Below, piece by piece: positions 1 through 7,029 of a DNA stretch of 11,713 nt (position 1 is its first letter; every line of letters starts with the position of its first letter). The notes under the pieces were generated by a model. That model was not told where the DNA came from, searched no databases, and saw only the letters and a program-made list of their open reading frames with translations. Position numbers and translations under genes: made by a program. The DNA is from Alphaproteobacteria bacterium UBA7371 (GTDB taxonomy: Bacteria; Pseudomonadota; Alphaproteobacteria; UBA8317): positions 12,369-24,081 of the forward strand of contig DKOD01000102.1 of assembly GCA_002469865.1 (NCBI GenBank), read 5' to 3'.

Positions 1-962
1 ATCGAAAGAAACTGACTTCTAGCACCAATGGCGAGCTTGAATCCTATGGGCTTACCCCCGGATAATTCACGAAGGCGTGCAACAAAATGACAGAGACCCG
101 AGGGACCATCAAAGGCGCTGTGGGACGGTGGCGAAATAACATCTGCCCCCATGGGAACACCTCTTATTTCAGCAATCTCTGGGGTTATTTTGCCAGCGGG
201 CAACATGCCCCCATGGGCTGGTTTTGCCCCTTGGGAAAGTTTGATTTCAATCATTTTGATTTCGCGTTTTTGGGCTTTGGCGACGAATTCATCCTCGCTG
301 AATGTCCCTTTTTGTTCATCCCGAACACCAAAATAACCCGTACCGATTTGCAGGCAGATATCACCACCTTGCATATGGTACGAACTCAAGCCCCCTTCCC
401 CGGTGTTATGGTAAAAGCCGCCTTCTTTGGCGCCCTTATTAAGTGCCATCAACGCATTTGGCGAAAGAGATCCAAATGACATGGCAGAAATATTCAATCT
501 TGAAGCGTCATAGGGCTGCCGGCAATCAGGCCCTCCCACCAAGATGCGCTGTGCCACCTCATCACCCCTCTTTGGGGCCAAGGAATGGGAAACCCATTCA
601 TAGCCCGTCTGGGTCATGTCCCTGTCGGTGCCAAACGCCTGGGTATCGTCAACATTTTTGGAACGCTGGTAGATGACGGTGCGGGTTTCACGGTCATAGG
701 GCCGCTCACTCTTGTCATCTGCGATAAAATATTGCCGAATTTCTGGCCGAAAAAATTCTAGGATGTAGCGAATATGGCCCAAAACGGGGAATGTGCGCAA
801 AAGTGTGTGGCTTTTTTGGGTAACGTCATGGATCGCAATTGCCACCAGCAAAAGCATAAATACAACAAACCATCCAATATGGGCATTTAAAATGACCAAG
901 ATGGCCGCAAGCAGCAGCAGCACCACACCGAAGCCCAAATACCAAACCCGCCGCGTTTCCAT
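1..962 (-). CDS. Membrane-anchored FMN-binding glutamate synthase-like protein (3' end outside window)
   Basis: Partial gene; 320 codons are visible from an ATG whose complement lies at 960-962. Residues about 8-45 form two hydrophobic stretches separated by a short polar turn, so the N-terminus is probably anchored in the inner membrane. From about residue 155 the sequence matches the FMN-binding domain of glutamate synthase (Glu_synthase family): AMSFGSLS at 160-167, NTGEGGLS at 186-193, IEIKLSQGAKPAHGG at 238-252, SPPSH at 277-281 and PIGFKL at 305-310. The family is usually about 500-540 residues, so roughly the last 200 (remaining barrel and any Fe-S cysteines) lie beyond the left edge. 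There is no N-terminal amidotransferase domain, so it is a stand-alone GltB-like oxidoreductase and not classical GOGAT; its substrate is not established. An AAAGGTGG sequence lies just before the start. It is the last gene of the coq7 run, 89 bases after the VOC gene. Confidence 0.9.
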   Translation of the reverse strand, partial: METRRVWYLGFGVVLLLLAAILVILNAHIGWFVVFMLLLVAIAIHDVTQKSHTLLRTFPVLGHIRYILEFFRPEIRQYFIADDKSERPYDRETRTVIYQRSKNVDDTQAFGTDRDMTQTGYEWVSHSLAPKRGDEVAQRILVGGPDCRQPYDASRLNISAMSFGSLSPNALMALNKGAKEGGFYHNTGEGGLSSYHMQGGDICLQIGTGYFGVRDEQKGTFSEDEFVAKAQKREIKMIEIKLSQGAKPAHGGMLPAGKITPEIAEIRGVPMGADVISPPSHSAFDGPSGLCHFVARLRELSGGKPIGFKLAIGARSQFLS

Positions 963-1051
963 GGACCACCTTTAAACAACAAACAACCATAGTGTTACGG
1001 CGAGAATACTTGGCTGACAATGACCTATTTGAGCCTCAAAAAAGACCCATT

Positions 1052-1468
1052 TTAGTGGGCGAATAACTGCCCCATATCCGCAAAAGCCTTAAATTCTAAG
1101 GCATTGCCTGAAGGATCCTTGAAAAACATCGTGTGCTGCTCACCAATTTCACCTTGAAAGCGCACCCGCGGTTTGATGACCCAGTCTGTTTCTTTATGGG
1201 CAAGCAATTTTGCAGACATGTTCGCAAATTGGTCGAGGGTGAGCACCACCCCAAAATGCGGCACGGGCACTTGGTCTCCATCAACAGGGTTATGAACCGT
1301 CAAATCCTCTTTGGGGCTCATATGCAGCACCAGCTGATGGCCAAACATATCAAGATCCTGCCAATGATCGGACGAACGTCCGGTTCCACAACCAAGAACT
1401 TGAATATAAAAGTCACGGGTCTGGTCCAGATCCCTAACAGGAATGGCCAAATGAAATGGTTGGGTCAT
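1052..1468 (-). CDS. VOC-fold (glyoxalase/extradiol dioxygenase-like) protein
   Basis: A 138-residue single-domain vicinal-oxygen-chelate protein. It begins FHLAIPVRDL and continues with RDFYIQVLGC, the GRSSDHWQDLD segment, FGHQLVLH, VPVPHFGVVL and a C-terminal DPSGNALEFKAF. This order matches the group annotated as predicted dioxygenases of the extradiol family (COG3565, recalled and not searched). Likely metal ligands are H6, H71 and E125. The reaction is unknown for this group. I chose the ATG at 1466-1468 and not the longer frame from 1519, because AGGAG sits 5 bases before it and homology starts right after it. The ribosome site overlaps the stop of the upstream phosphatase gene, leaving only 8 bases between the two, so translational coupling is likely. 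Confidence 0.88.
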   Translation of the reverse strand: MTQPFHLAIPVRDLDQTRDFYIQVLGCGTGRSSDHWQDLDMFGHQLVLHMSPKEDLTVHNPVDGDQVPVPHFGVVLTLDQFANMSAKLLAHKETDWVIKPRVRFQGEIGEQHTMFFKDPSGNALEFKAFADMGQLFAH

Positions 1469-1476
1469 GGTTTCTC

Positions 1477-2178
1477 CTATTCCCGACGCAAAAAGACATC
1501 CACCAGACGGTCCGCCCAATGGTGGGACGTGAATTTCTGGCGCAACAACTCACGATCAAAATGTTCATCCACAAAGGTAAAAAAATCAATCTTCTGATCC
1601 TCAAACGGTATGTAAGACTCCAAAAAGAAATCCAACATGCCCGTTTTGGCCTGCCGAACATGCCCATAACGTATGGATAATTCTTGCAAGGCATCGCGAA
1701 CGGGCTCACTTTTGTGAATAAGCCGGTACAAAGCCGCGCCAATGCCTGCGCGGTCGGAGCCTGACTTGCAATGCATGAATGCGGGATAAGCAATCGTGGA
1801 AAATAAGTCTTTTAAATCATGCAATTGTTGGGGCTTTGGGATATCCCGGGAATTCAACCGAAAATCGACCAAGGTGATGTCATGGCGTGCGCATGCTTCC
1901 GCTTCCAATTGCCAAGCACCAACATCGCGTGGCCCACGCAAATTGATAATTGTGCGCACGCCTTTTTTGGCAAGATAAGAAATTCTCGCGGGGCTTGGCT
2001 GATTTCCACGCCAAAGATGCTCATCAACTTGATGAAAATTATTCCAAACGGTTCCGCGCAAAAAGCCATGATCGACTGCGAACAAATCCCACCAATCAGC
2101 AAAGCCCCCTCGCATGTATGGGCGGTTGACCACCGGTTGAATATTGGATGGAAAGGAAATGGCCCCACGTCTGTTCAT
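1477..2178 (-). CDS. HCX5R tyrosine / dual-specificity-type phosphatase
   Basis: A 233-residue protein with the cysteine phosphatase signature HCKSGSDR at residues 136-143: C137 would be the nucleophile and R143 would bind phosphate. Upstream come LWRGNQPSPARISYLAKKG and TIINLRG, typical of the short bacterial DSP-like phosphatases that carry a Y/LWRSGQP motif. D112 in the RDIPKP segment is a plausible general acid. No signal peptide is evident, so it should act in the cytoplasm. The substrate could be a phosphoprotein, phospholipid or sugar phosphate; the sequence does not decide. The frame stays open to a TTG at 2220, but that would overlap the Coq7 gene by 37 bases. The ATG at 2176-2178, 5 bases past the Coq7 stop, is preferred, with GGAG lying somewhat far upstream. 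It sits between Coq7 and the VOC gene in one transcription unit. Confidence 0.87.
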   Translation of the reverse strand: MNRRGAISFPSNIQPVVNRPYMRGGFADWWDLFAVDHGFLRGTVWNNFHQVDEHLWRGNQPSPARISYLAKKGVRTIINLRGPRDVGAWQLEAEACARHDITLVDFRLNSRDIPKPQQLHDLKDLFSTIAYPAFMHCKSGSDRAGIGAALYRLIHKSEPVRDALQELSIRYGHVRQAKTGMLDFFLESYIPFEDQKIDFFTFVDEHFDRELLRQKFTSHHWADRLVDVFLRRE

Positions 2179-2183
2179 TTTTG

Positions 2184-2768
2184 TTAAATTTTCTCCGAAA
2201 GACGGATCGCGGTACGGCAACCAAGTTCCACAACCTGCCGAAACATGCCGTAAAATGGGATGTCTTCGGCACCTTGGGAAATGGCCAAATCTTTATGCTC
2301 CACCTCTTCAGCTTGAAATTTTTTTAACGTGTCAGCAAGCTTATGATCGCCTTCCTTGCGCACCAGCTGAATTTGCTCTTCATAATGATGGTCGATCACC
2401 GTTTCCACTGCTGCCGTGCAGGCATGGGCAAATTTTTCACCAAGAATTGCCGTGGCAAAGCCCAACGACCCTCCCGCCACGTGCCAAAAGGGCTGTAAAG
2501 CGGTGGGGCGAACATTCCTCGCAGGAAGGGTCTGGTTAAACTCAGCCAAATGTTCTTTTTCTTGCTGGTGCATGTGCCTAATTTGGCGTTTGGTTGATGC
2601 GGATTTGGGGTGAAAGGCCAAGCCAGCCAATTGCCCGTCATAAATACGCACCGCACCCAATTCACCCGCATGATCCACACGAAGCATTTCTTTGAGATGC
2701 TGCTCTTCAGCTTGCGTTGATTTGGGGATTCGCAAATTCTTTTGGTTTGTTGATTTCATCCATTCCAT
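2184..2768 (-). CDS. coq7: Coq7-family demethoxyubiquinone hydroxylase
   Basis: Di-iron carboxylate monooxygenase that hydroxylates 2-octaprenyl-3-methyl-6-methoxy-benzoquinol in ubiquinone synthesis, acting at the inner membrane. The 194-residue product shows the complete Coq7 ligand set: E36 in RVDHAGE, E70 and H73 in the EKEH motif, E122 in AVETVIDHHYEEQ, and E155 and H158 in EEVEH. GAVRIYDGQL and HVAGGSLGF are also typical of the family, and the length is near the usual 170-215. The frame runs upstream to a GTG at 2909, but those extra 47 residues do not resemble Coq7 and lie opposite a LysR remnant, so I start at the ATG at 2766-2768 (another ATG lies at 2757-2759). No clear Shine-Dalgarno is seen at either. 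It is the first gene of the minus-strand run; its promoter should lie in the remnant region upstream. Confidence 0.93.
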   Translation of the reverse strand: MEWMKSTNQKNLRIPKSTQAEEQHLKEMLRVDHAGELGAVRIYDGQLAGLAFHPKSASTKRQIRHMHQQEKEHLAEFNQTLPARNVRPTALQPFWHVAGGSLGFATAILGEKFAHACTAAVETVIDHHYEEQIQLVRKEGDHKLADTLKKFQAEEVEHKDLAISQGAEDIPFYGMFRQVVELGCRTAIRLSEKI

Positions 2769-2838
2769 CCGTAAGGCCAAGAGTTGAATCTGTTGTTTAA
2801 GATGTAGCTCATTGCGCCATGCTTGCCCATAAGCCTCA

Positions 2839-3141
2839 GGGGCATGGCACGTGGTCGCAGAGAACCAAACCCATGGTATATTAGGTATGGCGTAGATCGA
2901 AACTATCACACAAACCGTGATGAGTGGTTTGGGGATCGCATTGTTGTCGGCACATACGGTGGTGGATGAATTGCGCCATGGTCAGCTGGCATCGCTAAAT
3001 CTTCAAGGCCTTCCCATTTTGCGCAAATGGTTCTGGCTCCAATTATTGGATAATTTTTCCTCCCCGGCAGCCCAAAAAGTCCATGACTGGATCATCGCCC
3101 ATCGCGCATCATGCATGCCGGGCAGCGACGTCGTAAAATAA
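2839..3141 (+). pseudogene. LysR-family regulator, C-terminal remnant
   Basis: The open stretch 2896-3141 translates as ETITQTVMSGLGIALLSAHT, then VVDELRHGQL, LQGLPILRKW and SSPAAQKVHDWI. This is the end of a LysR substrate-binding domain (CbbR-like type: NETIKQAV, GLGIA, HTVA.EL, RxW, LSPAAQ). In the same frame upstream, after an in-frame TAG at 2893-2895, weak resemblance continues (ASGAWHVVAENQTHGI, like the usual GSGTR...EHG segment) until a TAA at 2830. Everything else is missing: the N-terminal helix-turn-helix and most of the effector domain, about 200 residues, are replaced by the coq7 gene in the opposite orientation. There is no credible start or ribosome site, only GTG-ATG inside the domain. 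It is therefore read as a dead fragment left by a rearrangement. A short expressed peptide cannot be excluded but would bind no DNA. Confidence 0.75.
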
Positions 3142-3150
3142 CCCGATGCA

Positions 3151-3188
3151 TGTAACAATACGGACACTAAACCGTGTTATTTAACAAT
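3151..3188. promoter_or_regulatory. Repeat-rich leader before the 5'-nucleotidase gene (possible operator)
   Basis: The short region upstream of the nucleotidase carries two copies of TAACAAT (3153-3159 and 3182-3188, 29 bases apart). Between them is an inverted repeat, AATACGG (3157-3163) and CCGTGTT (3172-3178), with an 8-base loop. TGTTATTTAACA (3175-3186) is itself a palindrome. No T-run follows, so it does not look like a terminator. It could be an operator or a leader hairpin; no known regulator box is recognised. Confidence 0.3.
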
Positions 3189-3213
3189 TTGGTTATTGCT
3201 TGGAGATATGCCG

Positions 3214-5019
3214 ATGTCTTTTACCGTCTTTGCCCTTATGTTCTCCGTTTCCCTGTCGGGTGTGGCCATGGTAGCAAGTACCCATGCCGCCGACATCACC
3301 ATTTTGCATGTGAATGACCATCATTCGCACCTAAGGGCGAACAGCAGAATGAACTTGGACCTTGGCGGCGAATCCACCCGGGTTGTGTCCGGTGGCTTTC
3401 CCGCGGTGGTCAGCAAAATCCGGGATCTGTCCGAGGGCAGAGACAATGTGCTGACCCTCCATGCCGGCGATGCCATCACCGGGGACCTTTATTACACCTT
3501 ATTCAAAGGTGCGGCGGATGCCGCCATGATGAATATGGTCTGCTTTGACGCCTTTGTGCTCGGCAACCATGAATTCGACCATGGTGATGCCGGTTTGAAA
3601 GACTTCCTTGACATGCTCAAAACTGAAGAATGCGCAACCCCGGTTCTTGCGGCCAACGTGCGCCCCGAAGTCGGTGTGTCACCATTGGCCATGAACAGCA
3701 CCGACGACTACATCCAGCCCTACACCATCAAGAAAATCAATGGCAAAGAATATGGCATCATCGGCATCAATATTGCCGAGAAAACCAAAAAGTCTTCCAA
3801 CCCAGACGCCACCACCATGTTCGATAATGAAACAAAAACCGCCCAGAAATACATCAAGGAACTCACCGAAAAGGGTGTGGCGCGCATCATCTTGCTGACC
3901 CACCACCAATACCTCAACGACCTCGCCATGGCGAAGGAATTGACCGGTGCGGACGTGATCATTGGCGGCGACTCCCACACCCTTCTTGGGGATGCCTTTG
4001 AAGATGTTGGCCTGACGCCAATGGGTGCCTACCCGACATTGGTCAAGGGCGCCGATGGCAATGATGTGTGTGTGGCCCAGGCTTGGGAATATTCCCAAAT
4101 TGTGGGTGAGCTGAATGTGCGCTTTGACGAACATGGTGCCATCGCAGCATGTGACGGCATCCCACACATGCCGATCACAGACTCATTCAAGCGCAAAAAT
4201 GCTGAAGGAAACCGTGTGGAGCTTGAGGGCGAAGCCCGGGATAAGGCCAAGAAGCTTGTTGAAGATCACCCGTATATCTCCATTATGGCCACCGATGAAG
4301 ACACCAAAACCATGTTGGCTGGTTTTTCGGCTAAGGTTGATAAGCTCGAGCAGGAAGTGATCGGTGAGGTTGCGGAAAACATTTGCCTGGAGCGTGTTCC
4401 TGGCCAAGGCAAGTCCAGCCTCTGCAGCCCGGAAGAAACAAACAAACATGGTGGCAGCGCTGCCAATTTGGTGGCCCATGCATTCCGCAACATGTCCAAG
4501 CAAAGCGATATTGCCATCCAAAATGCTGGCGGTGTGCGCGCAGACATCCCCGCGGGCAAATTCACGATTGGACAAGCATACCGGCTTATGCCTTTTGCCA
4601 ACACGCTGGTGAATTTGGAAATGACCGGCGCAGAGATTAAACAGGTGCTGGAGGAAGCTGTGGAATTTGCAACCAAACCGAGTGGCTCCACCGGCGCTTA
4701 CCCTTACGCGGCAGGTTTGCGTTGGGTGCTCGACATGACCAAAGATGCTGGCAACCGCATCACCCATCTTGAATTTAAGGGCCGAGAAGATTTTGCTTGG
4801 GTCACCATTGACCCAGACACAAGCTACACTGTTGTGACCAACAGCTACATCGGTGGTGGCAAGGATGGTTATGTGACTTTCGGAAATATCGCCAAGGACG
4901 AACGGATCACAGACACCTACCTAGATTATGCTCAGTCTTTTGTGGATTATGTTCGCGGGGTTAAAATTCTTCGCAAGCTGGATGCATCGGAATACTCCAC
5001 CCAAGACGTTATCCGCTAA
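3214..5019 (+). CDS. Secreted bifunctional metallophosphatase / 5'-nucleotidase (UshA/NadN-like)
   Basis: A 601-residue exported enzyme expected to remove phosphate from nucleotides, or cleave nucleotide sugars or NAD, in the periplasm. Residues 1-25 form a signal peptide with a predicted cut after THA, before ADITILHVND. The N-terminal metallophosphatase half has D35 and H37 (ILHVNDHHSH), GDAITGD at 85-91, the GNHE motif at 117-120, HH at 230-231 and GGDSH at 251-255, a full two-metal site. The C-terminal 5'-nucleotidase domain shows NAGGVRADI from 437, MPFANTLV, and YPYAAGLRW near 496-504, which would stack the base. Cysteines in the NICLE...SSLCS segment may pair. The frame opens at a TTG (3196), but the ATG at 3214 is favoured because GGAG (3202-3205) lies 8 bases before it and the signal peptide starts there. 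Gene length is normal for the family. Substrate preference is not visible. Confidence 0.93.
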   Translation: MSFTVFALMFSVSLSGVAMVASTHAADITILHVNDHHSHLRANSRMNLDLGGESTRVVSGGFPAVVSKIRDLSEGRDNVLTLHAGDAITGDLYYTLFKGAADAAMMNMVCFDAFVLGNHEFDHGDAGLKDFLDMLKTEECATPVLAANVRPEVGVSPLAMNSTDDYIQPYTIKKINGKEYGIIGINIAEKTKKSSNPDATTMFDNETKTAQKYIKELTEKGVARIILLTHHQYLNDLAMAKELTGADVIIGGDSHTLLGDAFEDVGLTPMGAYPTLVKGADGNDVCVAQAWEYSQIVGELNVRFDEHGAIAACDGIPHMPITDSFKRKNAEGNRVELEGEARDKAKKLVEDHPYISIMATDEDTKTMLAGFSAKVDKLEQEVIGEVAENICLERVPGQGKSSLCSPEETNKHGGSAANLVAHAFRNMSKQSDIAIQNAGGVRADIPAGKFTIGQAYRLMPFANTLVNLEMTGAEIKQVLEEAVEFATKPSGSTGAYPYAAGLRWVLDMTKDAGNRITHLEFKGREDFAWVTIDPDTSYTVVTNSYIGGGKDGYVTFGNIAKDERITDTYLDYAQSFVDYVRGVKILRKLDASEYSTQDVIR

Positions 5020-5064
5020 AGTTTTGCTTTTGTTCAAAAAGCTTGCCAAGCTCATCCCATGAGA

Positions 5065-5072
5065 GGGGGGGG
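5065..5072 (+). repeat. G8 homopolymer in the ribosome-binding region of the SDR gene
   Basis: Eight consecutive G, preceded by GAGA, end 5 bases before the ATG at 5078. The GAGAG part serves as the Shine-Dalgarno. A G-run of this length is prone to slippage, so the distance between ribosome site and start could vary between cells. Confidence 0.6.
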
Positions 5073-5077
5073 TGCCC

Positions 5078-5872
5078 ATGTTTCGTTATGACAACAAAAT
5101 TGTGGTGGTCACAGGATGCGGTTCCATTGCTGCAGGGATAGGCAATGGACGCGCCATGGCCATGGCCTTTGCCCGGCAGGGTGCCAAGGTTATCGGAACA
5201 GACCGCAATTTGGAGGCAGCCAACCAAACTCTTGAAATGGTTCATCAAGAGGGTGGGCTCATGGAGGTTGTGGGTTTAGACAGCCTTGATGACATGTCCG
5301 TTTTGGCATTTTTCGAGGATGTGCTGGCCCGAGAAGAACGCATTGATGTGCTGGTTAATAACGTCGGGCAATCGGAACCTGGTGGCCCCTATGACATGGC
5401 CCTGGAGACCTGGAGGGGCCAATTTGCGCTCAACATAGATACCGCATTCATGGCCATCAAGCATGTGCTGCCCAGCATGCGGGCCCGCAAAAATGGCGCC
5501 ATCATCAATGTTTCGTCGGTGGCGGGCATGCGCTATATCGGCAAACCCCAAGTGGGTTATGCGGCAGCCAAGGCTGCCTTGGTTCAGATGACCAAAACCA
5601 CGGCGATTATTGAGGCTCCCCATAATATACGCCTTAATTGCGTTGTTCCCGGCCTCATGCATACCCCGCTTGTTCAAGTCTTGGCGCAAAAATATGCCGG
5701 CGGGGATACCGAAGCATTTGTGGCCAAACGCAACAACCAAGTGCCCATGGGGCGAATGGGCGATGCATGGGACGTGGCCCATGCTGCTATTTATCTGGGA
5801 TCTGATGAAGCATCCTATGTGACGGGTACGGAATTGGTGGTGGATGGCGGGATCACCGCAACAACACCATGA
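5078..5872 (+). CDS. SDR-family NAD(P)-dependent oxidoreductase
   Basis: A 264-residue classical short-chain dehydrogenase. The Rossmann nucleotide motif is TGCGSIAAGIG at 12-22, a slightly expanded form of TGxxxGxG. D42 at the end of the second strand suggests NAD(H) preference. NNVG is at 94-97, N119 sits in the active-site helix, the catalytic serine is S147 in NVSSVAG, and the YxxxK pair is Y161/K165. The C-terminal VTGTELVVDGG is usual for the family. All catalytic residues are present, so it should be active; the substrate is unknown. The frame also opens at a GTG (5072), but the ATG at 5078 is better placed relative to GAGAG. It follows the nucleotidase by 58 bases on the same strand, so the two may be co-transcribed. 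It is convergent with the HisD/SDR cluster to its right. Confidence 0.92.
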   Translation: MFRYDNKIVVVTGCGSIAAGIGNGRAMAMAFARQGAKVIGTDRNLEAANQTLEMVHQEGGLMEVVGLDSLDDMSVLAFFEDVLAREERIDVLVNNVGQSEPGGPYDMALETWRGQFALNIDTAFMAIKHVLPSMRARKNGAIINVSSVAGMRYIGKPQVGYAAAKAALVQMTKTTAIIEAPHNIRLNCVVPGLMHTPLVQVLAQKYAGGDTEAFVAKRNNQVPMGRMGDAWDVAHAAIYLGSDEASYVTGTELVVDGGITATTP

Positions 5873-5880
5873 AAGAACAT

Positions 5881-5903
5881 AAAAGGTCAGACACCTGATT
5901 TTT
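5881..5903. terminator. Possible bidirectional terminator between convergent genes
   Basis: Just after the SDR stop, AAAAGGTCAG can pair with CTGATTTTT across an ACAC loop: four Watson-Crick pairs, two G-U pairs, then A-U pairs into the T-run at 5899-5903. On the other strand the hairpin is followed by CCTTTT. The position between two convergent units fits a shared terminator, but the stem is weak and it overlaps the end of the RraA remnant. Confidence 0.3.
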
Positions 5904-6171
5904 CAAAGTCAGACCAAGCTTTTTCAAAAGCAGCAAAGCCGAAATTCTTACCCCGGGCTGGCGTCAAAATCAGTTGTTCGGTTGCTTGCATTTTTTGAAT
6001 GGCTGCCGCCAATTTTTCGATCACATCATAAGGCACAACCACATCGCCATGGCAATAGGCATGAACAATGTCATTAGGAGAAACCTGAACTCCCATCACT
6101 GAGACCGGTTGATCCACGTCGCGCACGTGAACAAAACCATGTTTTCGATTAATCGGCCGTCCAGCCCCCAT
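5887..6171 (-). pseudogene. RraA-family protein, C-terminal remnant
   Basis: About 90 codons resembling the end of RraA-family proteins (regulator of RNase E activity / HMG-type aldolases, often misnamed demethylmenaquinone methyltransferase). HGFVHVRDVDQPVSVMGVQV, then SPNDIVHAYCHGDVVVPYDV match the usual HxxV/pV.vgG..V.PGD.vhaD.hGvv.iP pattern. The normally conserved PGD and HAD appear as PND and HAY. The N-terminal half, about 110-130 residues including the conserved core, is absent: upstream in this frame lies the 3' end of the SDR gene, with only TTG/ATG codons inside that overlap and no ribosome site. The most likely reading is the tail of a former operon gene fused by deletion to the end of the SDR gene. 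It would have followed the SDR and HisD-like genes. If expressed, it would lack the RraA active site. Confidence 0.65.
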
Positions 6172-6913
6172 CAATCATCATGGCACTACCCGTGATAAGC
6201 GAGGCAGCATCGGAAGCAAGAAAAACCACCGCCCCCATGATATCCTCAACCTCTCCTGGTCGGCCCAACTTTATCTTTTCCTTGATCCAGGCAGCCCGCT
6301 CTGGAATGTCGAAGGTTGCCTGGGTAAGTGGGGTGAGTATGAAAGTTGGGCAAATCGTGTTCACACGGATTTTCCTAGGGCCCCATTCAATCGCCATGGC
6401 CTTCGTGAAGCCTTCCACAGCATGCTTAGTTGCACAATAGGCCGCACGATCAACCCCACCTACGTGAGCCATCTGACTCGAAATATTGATCAATGAGCCT
6501 GGTTTATTGGCGTTAATCAGCCCTTGGGCCACAGCACAGGTAACAAAATAAGCACCTTTGATATTGGTCCGACTTACCAAGTCAAAATCATCGGTATTGG
6601 TTTCAAGTGCAGGGCCATGACGGGCCAACCCGGCGGAATTGACCAAAATGTCAAAAGGACCAAGTTTGGCGACGTTTTCAGCCGTTTTTTCAACGTCAGT
6701 AACATCCATGCTGATGGTTGTTGCAGACCAACCATGGGCAGCTATGTCGGCTTCAAGGGCAAGAAGTTTATCAACACTTCGTGCAGCCAAAACTATGTCT
6801 GCACCTGCCTCAGCAAGGGCAACTGCAGCTGCCAGCCCGATGCCAGATGATGCACCCGTTACGAGTGCACGTTTTCCATCCAGACGAAACGACGGTGTTC
6901 TTGGTAGACCCAT
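6149..6913 (-). CDS. SDR-family oxidoreductase
   Basis: A 254-residue classical short-chain dehydrogenase: TGASSGIG at 19-26, NSAG at 92-95, N117 in RTNIKG, S146 in NISSQ, Y159 and K163 in YCATK, CPTFILTPL after the active site, and GSAMMIDGGW at the end. All catalytic residues are present. It resembles the gluconate 5-dehydrogenase/3-oxoacyl reductase-like SDRs that oxidise secondary alcohols of sugars and polyols, but the substrate cannot be fixed. The frame extends to a TTG at 6925; the ATG at 6911-6913 is chosen because TTGGAG lies 6 bases before it. It follows the HisD-like gene after 116 bases on the same strand, and its 3' end overlaps the RraA remnant by 23 bases. The context suggests one step of a catabolic pathway shared with the HisD-like enzyme. 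Confidence 0.92.
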   Translation of the reverse strand: MGLPRTPSFRLDGKRALVTGASSGIGLAAAVALAEAGADIVLAARSVDKLLALEADIAAHGWSATTISMDVTDVEKTAENVAKLGPFDILVNSAGLARHGPALETNTDDFDLVSRTNIKGAYFVTCAVAQGLINANKPGSLINISSQMAHVGGVDRAAYCATKHAVEGFTKAMAIEWGPRKIRVNTICPTFILTPLTQATFDIPERAAWIKEKIKLGRPGEVEDIMGAVVFLASDAASLITGSAMMIDGGWTAD

Positions 6914-7029
6914 CGCCCACTCCAATCCCTAGCAAATACGTATCCGCGAATAATTCTGAAAATTCAAATCTTCGGCACAGTCAATGACATATTAACGGCG
7001 TTCGGTAACACAAAATCACCAAAAAAATA

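Noticed and set aside
1028..1040. TTTGA-GCC-TCAAA hairpin between the VOC and GltB-like genes
   Set aside because: The stem is only 5 A/T-rich pairs with a 3-base loop, and no T-run follows on the transcribed strand.
1133..1597. Plus-strand frame of 154 residues
   Set aside because: It runs antisense to the VOC and phosphatase genes and has no recognisable motif.
2769..2909. N-terminal extension of Coq7 from a GTG start
   Set aside because: The 47 added residues do not resemble Coq7 and are opposite the LysR remnant; the ATG at 2768 gives a normal family length.
3679..4767. Long minus-strand frames (162 and 194 residues) opposite the 5'-nucleotidase gene
   Set aside because: The plus strand encodes a complete enzyme with all catalytic motifs; the antisense translations show no domain and no ribosome site.
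5040..5052. Palindrome AGCTTGCCAAGCT between the nucleotidase and SDR genes as a terminator
   Set aside because: The centre is a single base, which cannot form a proper loop, and no T-run follows.
6914..7029. T7 run (minus strand) after the HisD-like gene as a terminator
   Set aside because: No stable hairpin precedes it on the transcribed strand, so it is more likely an A/T-rich gap within a shared transcript.
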